From assembly GCF_000143415.4 (NCBI RefSeq), contig NW_003314306.1, positions 402,526 through 466,525 of the forward strand: a stretch of DNA of 64,000 bases, in the 5' to 3' direction. Numbering within the stretch: the first letter of the stretch is position 1; each line of letters starts with the position of its first letter. Origin of the DNA: Selaginella moellendorffii (Eukaryota > Streptophyta > Lycopodiopsida > Selaginellales > Selaginellaceae). Of this stretch, positions 12,690 through 23,230 are shown one piece after another. A program made the translations under genes and the position numbers. Below the pieces are notes generated by a model. The model ran no database searches, was not told where the DNA came from, and was given only the letters and a program-made list of their open reading frames with translations.

Positions 12690-13050
12690 TGTTCAAATGC
12701 TTCAATGGCCTTTGCCATGGAATTGTCCACGACTTTCTGGATGAAATCAATGTCTTTGCCTTGCTTCTTAAGAACCAATGCAAGGCTCTGTCAAGAGCAA
12801 GAAAGAAAGAAACAAAAAATCACTTCTTGCAAACAAAAATGCTCTCTGAAGCTTACCTGGAATGCTCTAAGGAACAGAGGATCCACCTTTATGGCATCTT
12901 CAAACTCCTTGAGAGCATTGTCCAAATCTCCAATGTACTCGTAAGCATGGCCATAGATGAATCTAAACTTTAACTATGACAGATACATGTTGATGAGCTT
13001 GGAAAGGACCTTGATCACCACTCGCATGTCCTTATTTAGCTCTAAACTTT
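12690..13050 (-). pseudogene. TPR-protein gene fragment retaining an intron
   Basis: Read on the minus strand, a tetratricopeptide repeat is visible: YGHAYEYIGDLDNALKEFED continues to AIKVDPLFLRAFQ. It has the usual Gly, Ala, Phe and Pro positions of the TPR consensus. It is followed by SLALVLKKQGKDIDF. The two parts are separated by a ~90-bp intron-like gap that starts gtaagc and ends gacag on the minus strand, so this is a DNA-level copy and not a processed one. An in-frame stop lies just upstream of the repeat (after NMYLS), and no start or further repeats are present. TPRs are protein-protein interaction helices; the parent gene is unknown. Confidence 0.55.
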
Positions 13051-13059
13051 AATTTTTAT

Positions 13060-14555
13060 AAATTTCAACCAAAAATTTTAATTACGCCTAATATACTTCA
13101 ATTCACTAATTTAATTTAAGTGAAAAGGTTGAAGGAATTATATGTTTTAAGTGATCATACTAATAGTCATCTTTGTTCTTCATGCTCAAAGAATAGACAA
13201 GTCCTTGTAGAAGCATTACTAGTATGATTATTTGGGTAGTGGTGAGTTTGATCAAATGGTGATGATGAGGATTGTTTGCTGATGCTCATGCTCATGCTCA
13301 TAGAAGCACTCCATGGAAGTTTGGAGAAATGCATGGGTTTTTATACATGGTGGTGGTGAAAGATTGCTAGTGGCACTACTCTAGAGGGATCAAGATGGCA
13401 CCAATAACACTAAAAGATCTACTTACATAGGCCACTATGGTTGATATCACTTTAAGTTGAGCATTGCCTCTTTGTCCTTAGACGGGGTAAGCAATAGAAC
13501 CAAGAACATCCCAAATCTCTTCAGCTGCTTCATAGTTATAGAGGCCATCAACTTAGAGAATAATAAAACAAACAAAATCTAGCTAAGCCATAAACCCAAG
13601 ATCCAAAAAAAGGCAGATGTCTATCTTTATCTTTGAGTTCTAGCTTTGATTTTCTAATTATAATACAATTTCAAAATAAAGATTCTTCAAATAAATCTAC
13701 TAAATTGAAAGTAGTTCAATTTAAAATTGTCATTCAAATTGCAAAGTGGCAAAATCAAGCCATTAAAAATACTCATGCAATGACTAACAAATGTGTCCTT
13801 AACATAAAAGCCTTACCTGGTTCATTAAAGAATACAAAGGAGCTTAGAATCAAAGAGGACTTTGAGCCACATGCTTTCATGGTAGACTCTATGCTATGAA
13901 AGGGGTTTATTGCTATTGACCCCAAAGGAATTCTGACATAGGGCAACTACATAGAAGAGTCATATTTTGAAGTATTAATTTGGAATATGCATAGTGATGT
14001 AAATGTGGATCCCTAATCATTATTGTGGTCCTATCATTCTTACCACTACCTCTACTAATGCCACAAGGGCGAAAAAATTGATGCTCTTTGTAAAAAAATG
14101 TTTTGGCCATTTCACTCTACAAAAATGGGTGAAATTTTGATATGCCTTTTAAATTAATTAAATTTCTTCCATTGAATTAAAATAAATATTCTTTCTGAAT
14201 ATTCTTTTATAGGCTAGAATATTTTAGGTTGATTAGAACTCTTGCTACTTCCAAGAGTCTGATCATACTCCTTACTCCTTCTGCTTTCAAAGGATAGGAT
14301 GAATGCCCTTTTTCTCAACAAGCTAATTTAGTCAAGAAATGTATAAACCCTATTACAACAAGAATTACATATACTGCCTTCTTATTAGTGTTTGTTACAA
14401 TAGGAACCATTTATAATGACTATTGAGCACAATCCAATCAGGACAAGTGAAGAATCTTTTAGCTTTGTTTTTTTTCTTCACTTATATTTTACTTTCTCTC
14501 TTTTTGTTTTGAGAATTTTTTTACCATTCTTAAAAATAGGCAATTTCTTTTTTTT
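13060..14555. other. AT-rich spacer, no supported gene
   Basis: A short minus-strand stretch (about 13440-13545) reads YNYEAAEEIWDVLGS and could be another gene or retroelement scrap, but it is too short to assign. The rest is AT-rich with no repeat or RNA signature. Confidence 0.4.
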
Positions 14556-14559
14556 TTTC

Positions 14560-14874
14560 AATTGAAGGGGAGATTTGAAAATCATATTTCATCCAAAAAT
14601 CAAACCCCACCCTTCAAATTTATATCTTGATTGCTATTGTGGGAAAGATCCCACCACATAGGATTTTAAGCAAGAATTCTTATCATTGCCACCATCACCA
14701 TATCTAGTATTATTGTTAGAAAGACTCCTATTATATAGATGTTTCTTGGTGTTATCAGGATGCTACTTTTGCAACTCCTCATCCTTAAGTGCTCAAGCAT
14801 CCATGAACAATTCCTCTAGTGACTTGGAAGCTTGAATAGACTTTATAAGTTCACATATGTTGCAATTACACAAT
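14560..14874 (-). mobile_element. 3' part of an older Ty3 gag, split by a later insertion
   Basis: Minus-strand translation just outside the LTR boundary at 14875 gives CNICELIKSIQASKSLEELF, then a stop, then ALKDEELQK. This resembles the part of a Ty3 gag that follows the main fold ('..eI..lV....p.tleea...A...E'). The complementary N-terminal part of a gag, on the same strand, lies just outside the other end of the inserted element at 21144-21346. The two halves are therefore probably one gene interrupted by the 14875-21143 element. It carries stops and is dead. Confidence 0.5.
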
Positions 14875-15020
14875 TGTAGAAATTCAAATAGATCTCATGA
14901 GCTATACTGGATTGAATCATGATAAGTACAAGGAAAATGAGAATAAAAAGAAGAAAGAAAGAGGAAGAGGTCAGCCTCAAGCTTTGGCTCCACTTTGCCT
15001 CCATATATCACCTTCTAACA
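14875..15020 (-). repeat. 3' LTR of the Ty3 element
   Basis: This 146-bp segment begins (minus strand) with tgttagaaggtgatatatgg and ends next to ctaca. It is similar to 20919-21143 over both ends (aatagatctcatgag at one side, cctcaagctttg..tccactttgcctc and ctaaca at the other). It is shorter by an internal deletion of about 80 bp. The 5-bp flanks of the element (attac and attgt on the minus strand) agree at three positions, so a target duplication is only hinted at. Confidence 0.7.
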
Positions 15021-15040
15021 TTACATCCCCTCCCAAAAAA
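15021..15040 (-). other. Polypurine tract of the Ty3 element
   Basis: On the minus strand the bases immediately before the 3' LTR read ttttttgggaggggatgtaa. This is a purine-rich tract in the correct position to prime plus-strand DNA synthesis. Confidence 0.65.
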
Positions 15041-17222
15041 GTTTAGTTGGCCCCTCAGCTTCTGTTGGTAAAATGAGAGACCATTAGAAGGTCTCATATA
15101 GGAACTTAAGTTGATCATGAGTGATCCAAGTATCTGTGGTAGAGTCAATTCCAGCCCAACAAACCCAAAAATAAGGAATTCGTCATCAGCATAAGTTGTG
15201 ATAAACCACCTTGACCACATGATTTGGCTGAAGCAAAGTTTGATCCTCACAAACTTGCTAAGGGAGAGGAACACTAGATGATGTAGTAGCTGCTAGAGGT
15301 CCCATATAGAATTTCAACTCCGAAACATATAAGACATCATGACAATGCTAGCAACTGCAACTTGTATGCTACCTCATTCACATGCTCCATAATCTCAAAA
15401 GGCCTGAAGAACATTGGATGGAGCTTGGAATGAGCAGTAGCATGATGACTCAAGGTGTTGTTCTAGGTGAAACTTGACATAAACCCAGTCCCCAACCTGG
15501 AATTCTCAAAAAGAATGAGATTTGTTAGCTGAAACTTTCATAACATGGTGAACCACTTCCAAACAACAATGCAACTGCTACTAAAAATTCTCCATCTCAT
15601 GAATATGGAGGAGCATGTCAGAGGCATGAACCATCTCACCCAGAATTGGAAACTTGCAAACCTCTTTGCCATATAACACCTTGAAAAGAGCTATATCAAT
15701 AGCTGAATGGAAAGTTGTGTTATATACAAACTTAGCAAAATGCAGCTACTAAAGCTAAGAATATGGTTTGTCTAATATAAAGCTGTGAAGAAAAACCTCC
15801 AACGTTTGATTGGTGCACTTTGTTTGGCCATCACTTTGAGGGTGATAGGCACTAGAAAAATTCAACTGGATGCCCAAGTGCCTAAACATGGATGTTTAGA
15901 ATATACTCATGAACTTAGTATCCCGGTCTGAGACAATAGCCTGAGGAAGTCCATGGTGACAAATGACTTTCAACCAAAACACCTCGGCAACTTTTTTAGC
16001 TGAATTGGTTGTGGGCCACATTTGTAAAATGGTCTACCACCATGAAGATGGAATCATAACCTCGCACTATCAGAATGCCAACAATAAAGTCCATAGAAAT
16101 GCTGTAAAAAGAGGCTGTAGTTGATAGTAATGGCAAAAGAAGTTTTAGAGTAACTATAATTTCTACCTTCTTGACTTGACAAACTTGCATTTTTGGATCT
16201 ATTCCCAAACCTCCCTTTGCAAGCCCTTCTAATAAAGCCATTGTCGAATAGTAGTTGTAGTTCCCCTGACTCTTGGATGTCCAACCAAAAGATTGGAGTG
16301 ACATTCCCGGAAAATATCCTTGATGACTAGCACTCAAAATGATCATACCTTTCCTTTGTGATATGTATACTTATCATGAGTGTAGTCATTGTTAGAATGA
16401 AAAGAATGCTAAATTGCTACTAAGTCTAGATTTGATTTGTATCCTTCCTAAATTTTGTTAATATATGCAGTTAGAAATGCTAGATAAAGAGGATGTTTTT
16501 AGTTGCTTAGAGCAGTGCAATAGAGCATCAAGAAGGATATTACTTTTTCTTGGGCAAAATTAATTGTAAAGTCCAAATCTTAGAGAATTTCGACCCACCA
16601 CTATTGTTTCTTGAAGAGATGTTGTTGCTCCAAGATAAACTTAAGACTATAATGGTCAGTGCAAAGAATGAAATGTTTAAGCAAAAGATAATGCCACCAT
16701 CTTTTATATAGCATGGATGACTACAAGCATCTTTTTCTTATAAACAAGGAGGTGAGACTACAAGACTAAAACATATTGGCTATCAAAAGCTATAAAGTCA
16801 TCTCCTTGATAAAGAATTGCACCTACACTTGCATCTGATACATCAGTCTCAATAATGTATTATTGCAAAAATCTGGAGTAAAGGTATTGTTAGCTAAATT
16901 TGCTTCAATGTCTCGAATGAAAGCTGAGCTACATTGGACCACGAGAAATCTGATGAATGAAGAATATCACTAAGTGGTGCAACAATTGATACAAAATCCC
17001 GAATAAAGTGTCGGAAGTAATTTATGAACCTATAAAAAGCTCATAGTTTTTTTATTAACTTTGGGACTAGCCAATCTATAACCACTTGAAGTTTAGAAGC
17101 ATCAACCCATACCTTTCTATGCTTACCATAAAATCCTAAGTATTGTAAAGGAACACTTTGAAAGCTTAGAAAATTTCCTTCCAAAACCAAGTGTAAACAA
17201 TTAAAGAAAACAATTTAAAAGA

Positions 17223-17388
17223 TGATCTATAAATTTCAAATATAGAGCGAAAGGGCCTATGAATAAAAGTACACCCCTTTTTTCAATCAGTTTTAGGGGT
17301 TTTGAGATACTTGGGGTTAAGTGTTCTTGGGTTTGAATAGTATTGGGTTGGATGACTTATCAGGAAGTCCAAAATCCAAGAACTTATA
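17223..17388 (+). repeat. 5' terminal repeat of the TRIM-like element
   Basis: This is the left copy of the ~165-bp direct repeat. It shares long stretches with 17511-17675, including ttgaatagtatt and aggaagtccaaaat. It ends cttata two bases before the primer-binding site. Confidence 0.7.
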
Positions 17389-17390
17389 TT

Positions 17391-17402
17391 TGGTATTAGA
17401 GG
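17391..17402 (+). other. Primer-binding site of the TRIM-like element
   Basis: The sequence tggtattagagg differs from the common plant tRNA-iMet primer site at positions 7 and 12. It lies exactly where an LTR element needs it, directly inside the left terminal repeat. Confidence 0.6.
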
Positions 17403-17510
17403 GGTTTCAAGTCTAATTCTATTGGTTAGCTTAGGGGGAGGGGTAGGGTGTCAAGAGAGTGGTGCTCTCAGCTTTTATTCATGAGGGTGTGAATTTGTAG
17501 GGAAGCATGG

Positions 17511-17675
17511 TGAATTTATAGGGTTTAAATATAGAAAGAAAAAGCCCATGAATAAAAGTGCACCCCCTTTTTTAATCGATTAAGGGTTTTGGGATATTTG
17601 GAGTTAACTGTTCTTGAGTTTGAATAGTATTAGGTTAGGTGACTTCTCAGGAAGTCCAAAATCTAAAAGCTTACA
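17511..17675 (+). repeat. 3' terminal repeat of the TRIM-like element
   Basis: This is the right copy of the direct repeat. It starts tgaatttata and ends gcttaca. The TG..CA ends are better preserved here than in the left copy. Confidence 0.7.
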
Positions 17676-20600
17676 CCGAGAGGATGTTCTCAACATGTCA
17701 TAAGTGTTCAAACCAATCTATGCTATAAATCAAAATATCATCAAAGGAAATAATAATGAACTAGAAGAGATACTTAGCTAACAATCTATTCACCATGCTT
17801 TGGAACATAACTAGGACATTAGTGAAACCAAGTGGCATCACTTAGAACTAGAATAGTCCACAATACGTCCTAAAAGCTATATTGGGTCATGCATAACAAT
17901 TTAGTAATAACTGGAACAAAGATCAAATTTTAAGAAGTACTTTGTCTATCCAAGCTCATCCAATAGTTCATCTACCTGTGGAATTAGAAACTGGTTTTTA
18001 ACTTTAATCCTGTTCAACACTTTATAGTCCACCACCAACTGCCAAGATCCATCCTTTTTCATCACCAACAAAACTGGTGATGCAAATGGACTAAAACTCT
18101 CCTAAACCAAACCCTCTTGCTGTAGTTCATCTACCATGTAATCAGTGATCATTTGCTCCTTGCAACTTATATGTATAGCTGGAGAGTTCACTGCTACTAA
18201 ATGCGGCTCCAACTCTATTCAATACATAATACCAACCACTTTGCTACTATTGCCCATAATGCACTTAGAAAACATGCTAATATGTCACTTAGCCACCTCT
18301 TTAAGCTCTAGAGCCATATTTGTCAAAAATGTCTAAAATAGCCTCATCTAATATTGCAGTCTTTGTTCTCATCTGATCCTCTTGAAGACCTAGATCAACT
18401 TGCTGGTTGTGGCTTGTTCCCAAGGACTCATGATGCACTGCCACTTTCTTTGCTGCTTTTTTTTGGTGCTTTGGCCTCCAAAAAATCAAATCTCCATTGC
18501 TTTCTTCGCAGTGCTTTTCCACTATTTGTGCACCAGGCTAGAGTTAAAAGCTTGAGCCCTATTGCTTTTTTCACAGTGTGTTGCTACTTTCTTCCCACCC
18601 GGCTCAAGCTGCCCACCTAGGTCCTTACTACTTTCTTCACAATGTTTATCTGCTTTCCTCACACTTGGACCCATGAAATCGCTCTGGAGTGCCCTCAATT
18701 CCTGAAGGTATGATATAAACGAAACTCGTTGCATGCCTTCGAATAAACCCTAAACTAGCTCCAAAAGTCTTGCATTTTATGGTACACAAGACATTCCCCA
18801 CCACCTTAGATTAACTGTTGACACTGAGATGTAGAAGCTTCTCGTACTTTGGAAAAGGAATGAACCCCCCTTCATTCAACTTGTTGCCCTGCAAAGGTGA
18901 ATGAGAGTCTTTGATCTGTGAAGTTGACAGTTATGTCTCTAAATCTCTACAGCATTTGCACTCCCAAGACTATATCAACCACTCCCATCTCCATAACATA
19001 GAAGGTCTCCATAAAAGAGAATGAATCCATTTGGAAGAGTATGTAACAACTCGATCCATGTGGATCATTCCTCCATTGGCAATTTTGACCTCCAAGGGAA
19101 TATGAGCTAGTTGAGTGGAAATACACAATCTAGATAGTGATTGGGCATTGTTAAAGGAATGAGATGTGCCAGAGTTTACCAAAGCAAATACTTGTTGTTC
19201 TTGACTCTAATACACTATAGACCTGTTTTCCCTATGAAGGATGGGAGTGAGATGGTAGCACCCAGAAATGCTCCATCCCCATCTCCTTGAGTTGAAGTTT
19301 TGCCTTCCCACACAAAGATATCATACTGGAAATCCAAGTCTTTGAATGCCATTGGAATTAAATCTCCTGCTTTGTTGTGTCCCTATGGTTGTCTTGCACA
19401 AGCTTTGCATACCTAACAATGGCCATGCTCCCACTTAGCTCCATAGTCAAAACATTGGCCCAATTTCATGTCTTTTAAGCACTTTGTGAATTGGATGGTG
19501 GGACTAAAGAAGGTGCCAACTTAATTGGAGTCAAAGAATTGCCATTGCCTAGTCTGCCCAACCCTGATTCTCTAGAAAGTGTCCTTGGTTGAAGGTGAGG
19601 CCACTCTTGGTGCAACCAGCTCATAGTCTCTCACTCCTTATACTTGAGGTCTATATTCAAAGTTAGTTGTATGGCTTGGTGAACCAATGAAGGTGCCAAT
19701 TGTGCAATATCAGCTCCCATTGAAGTCAATAACACTGCAACATATCACTGAACCAAAGCTGATTCCAGAATGTTGTCAACTCCAAACTTAGCTTGTACCC
19801 AATTGAATGTTTGGAGAGTTGCATTTTAGGATTGCAGTAGAGGTCACAAAGCTTGTTGAAGGGAAAATCCTGGACAATAAACAAAATGAACTCCTTCATG
19901 AGCATGACTTTGAATGTTTCCCAATTTGGAAATATTTGTGCACACTCCAGGCTACCATACCACTCTGAGGCTAAGTCTGTGAGATAGTTAGTAATAAGTG
20001 GAACTTTCTCCACATCATGAGGCTCCTGCATGATGAAGTTGCACTTGTGCCTTCTAATCCAGTTGAGTAGTTTATGGCAATCATTCTCCCCACTACATCT
20101 CAGTAGCTGACATTTGTCCTTGTTCCACTTGGATGAAGACAAGAATGGTGTTCTACCTAGTAGTCCTTGGCTCTTGGATGAAAAGGAAGGTGGACTTAGC
20201 TCCACAAGATCCTCCATCTTCATCCTAGCCCATAAATTTTTGTACCATGGTCTAAAGTGTTGCTCAGAAAAGAGTTTTGTTTGTTCTTCCCACTAATGAG
20301 GAATCTTTGGAAAAGCTCCTCCAGTTCTCTATGTCGAAGAAGCTGACTGTTGCTCTTCCATTTTGGACTCCAAGATCTATTGCCTTTCAGCCATATCTTG
20401 CAAGATCATTGCCCCCTTGCTCTATTTCTCCACTAGCATGCAAATCTCAGCTTACATGTCACAGAAATTGGCCAAAACTCATTGTTGCTAAAGGAGATTT
20501 TGTTCTGCCATGACTTGCATGGTTAGCTATTAGAGAACTGCCAATGTGCCGGTCGCATTCTTGTTGTCAGCTATGCTGTGTACCTGATCATCATATTCTT

Positions 20601-20906
20601 GCTCCAACTCTTCATCTTCCATAACTTGCTGCTGTTTTGGGTGCCTAGTTACAAACTTGGCTAGAGGTGATGGTGAAGCCATCCAACCACCAAACCTATT
20701 TCTCTAACTCACCCAAAGCCATGCTAATAGAAGAAATGGTGATTCTTGGACAAAGTCTGTCCCAATCTATTCAAGGAACTAATTGAAGACAACATCCACT
20801 ATCATTCCCGGTACAATTATCCCTTTTAGGATCCTCTTCACATGGTGTTGTGTGTTTCATGATGAAAGCCCATTACCCAAAGTAGAAGAAGGCTTAGGGA
20901 TGAATG

Positions 20907-20918
20907 CTCCAATACCAC
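20907..20918 (-). other. Primer-binding site of the Ty3 element
   Basis: On the minus strand, directly inside the 5' LTR, the bases tggtattggagc match the plant tRNA-iMet primer site at 10 of 12 positions. This fixes the orientation and the inner edge of the LTR. Confidence 0.6.
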
Positions 20919-21143
20919 TATAGAGATCCAAATAGATCTCATGAGTTGTAATGAATTGAATCATGAGAAATATAAGGAAAGAGATAAGAAAACAAAAAAG
21001 AAAGAGGAAGAGAGAAAGAAATGTGATTAAAACCCTAGCTTCCGTCATATGCTTCCTGCCACCTTGCCATACATAATCACTTCATCAGACATACCAGCCT
21101 CAAGCTTTGCCTCCACTTTGCCTCTGCAAATCACCTCCTAACA
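20919..21143 (-). repeat. 5' LTR of the Ty3 element
   Basis: This ~225-bp segment starts (minus strand) with tgttaggaggtgatttgcag and ends near gatctctata. It is homologous to 14875-15020 at both ends and has an extra central segment (about 21000-21085) missing from the other copy. Confidence 0.7.
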
Positions 21144-21346
21144 GTAATCCTTTCCTCCTCCATATAGTCACTTGGAATGTGGCTAAGTAGCATTTCAAAC
21201 CAATTGATATACTCATCAATCAAATTGCCTTTCCTCTGCTGTAAATGTTGTAGCTCATGCCAAGCATATGAAGAATTGTAGAGAGGCACAAACTCTTGCT
21301 TAAAAGCTACTAAAAACTCATCTATGGAGATAAGTGGTCTCTTCAT
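21144..21346 (-). mobile_element. 5' part of the older Ty3 gag outside the LTR
   Basis: Minus-strand translation gives a good gag fold fragment: EFLVAFKQEFVPLY, then HELQHLQQRKGNLIDEYINW, then FEMLLSHIPSDYMEEERI. This is the 'F...F...f.p......r..f..L.Q....v..Y...F..L' pattern of Ty3 gag. It stops at the LTR edge. The likely continuation is at 14560-14874 beyond the inserted element. Confidence 0.6.
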
Positions 21347-21693
21347 GGTGCTTGTTTGCTGGACTAGAAACCATGTGTCAAGAAACCATTGCCTTGATGA
21401 ACTTCCCTTTACCAGGCTATATTAGAACATAAGGAAAGGATTTTATACAAGAAAAAGAGAGGAGAAAATGAAGGAGGGAAAGAAAAAAACTTACCTTCTT
21501 GCAAAGGAAACAAACCTATGATCATATTCCCTCTGTGGCATGCCACAGGTACATATGGGGCTGGAAAGCCAGCCCATATCACCTAGGCACTGAAAAACAC
21601 TCACCAAGACTAGTGTATAGAGACACCTCTCTTGGAAAAGCCATGTATATCTCAACCCTAAGTACAAACTTTATATATATAAGAATATACCAA

Positions 21694-21812
21694 TCTCACT
21701 ATGCAATCCATCTCTTTTTTTTTGTCTTTTACTTTCTTATTTTTCTTTGTTGGTTTTTGAGCAGGATTATGAAATATAAACCACAATGAAGGGCCATTCA
21801 TTTGGTCATTCC
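21694..21812 (+). pseudogene. Duplicated fragment of the PPR gene 3' end (intron plus last exon)
   Basis: The stretch around gagcaggattatgaaatata at 21758, running on to gatgaagggcc-like sequence, matches the PPR intron end and last exon at 9105-9172. The match also includes the T-rich intron with caatccatct. Because intron sequence is included, this is a DNA-level copy. It carries a ~10-bp deletion that breaks the frame, so it would read IMKYKPQ and then stop. No upstream PPR exon sequence was found beside it. It lies next to the nested retroelements, which may have helped move it. Confidence 0.65.
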
Positions 21813-21814
21813 AA

Positions 21815-22960
<1,146 letters not shown>

Positions 22961-22970
22961 GCCAATCTCG

Positions 22971-22990
22971 TGCCTGCCACGTGGCAGGCA
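22971..22990. promoter_or_regulatory. 20-bp perfect palindrome centred on a G-box, upstream of FAD6
   Basis: TGCCTGCCACGTGGCAGGCA equals its own reverse complement over all 20 bases and is centred on CACGTG. G-boxes bind bZIP and bHLH factors, including light- and ABA-response regulators. It lies 240 bp before the FAD6 start codon. A second CACGTG is at 23029-23034. Function is inferred. Confidence 0.6.
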
Positions 22991-23028
22991 TTCAATGGGT
23001 GACACTCTGTGTTCAAGAGATTCCTATG

Positions 23029-23034
23029 CACGTG
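23029..23034. promoter_or_regulatory. Second G-box upstream of FAD6
   Basis: CACGTG followed by GAG, 46 bp beyond the CACGTG core of the palindromic box and about 200 bp before the start codon. It may be promoter or 5' untranslated sequence. Confidence 0.45.
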
Positions 23035-23230
23035 GAGCTTTAGTGACCGCCAACCGGCCGACGGTGGTGATGCACCGAAATCTGTCTATAGTCTTTGTAG
23101 GGAGAACCACGGCTCTCACTGCTAGGGCTCTGGGTATGTGCCAGAGATCCATCCTGTGTGTGGAGGCGGTGACCTCGCGCTACTAGGGCTTTGGCTCAAT
23201 CAGATCTACGAGCGAGTGCCTGCATTGAGG

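Larger units (their letters stand above)
17223..17675 (+). mobile_element. TRIM-like miniature LTR element nested in the Ty3 reverse transcriptase
   Basis: Two direct repeats of about 165 bp (17223-17388 and 17511-17675) flank about 122 bp of internal DNA. Each repeat begins with TG (tgatctataa and tgaatttata) and ends cttata or cttaca. Two bases after the first repeat is tggtattagagg, matching the tRNA-iMet primer site at 10 of 12 positions. The following ggtttcaa also resembles the extended site. G-rich sequence including gggggaggggtaggg lies upstream of the second repeat. No coding capacity exists. Size, terminal repeats, PBS position and lack of genes fit terminal-repeat retrotransposons in miniature (TRIM). 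Minus-strand reverse-transcriptase homology continues on both sides, so it inserted after the host element. No clear target duplication survives (aaaga and ccgag). Confidence 0.65.
14875..21143 (-). mobile_element. Full-length but decayed Ty3/gypsy (chromovirus-like) LTR element
   Basis: Read on the minus strand, the element runs from a 5' LTR (20919-21143) to a 3' LTR (14875-15020). Just inside the 5' LTR is a tRNA-iMet type primer-binding site (20907-20918), and just before the 3' LTR is a purine-rich tract. Between them the domain order is typical of Ty3. Gag is at about 19700-20225 (YLTDLASEWYGSLE). An aspartic-protease-like MVNSGTSHSF is at about 19150-19182. The reverse transcriptase has VMPLGFTNV (about 17820-17850) and FDDILIYS (about 17720-17745). 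RNase H has IETDVSDASVGAILYQ (about 16810-16860). The integrase region has SMDFIVG and DSIFMVVDHFT (about 16020-16100), with a degraded C-terminus to about 15030. Stops in every domain show it is inactive. Integrase preceding the LTR places it in Ty3, not Ty1. A second element interrupts the reverse transcriptase. Confidence 0.8.
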
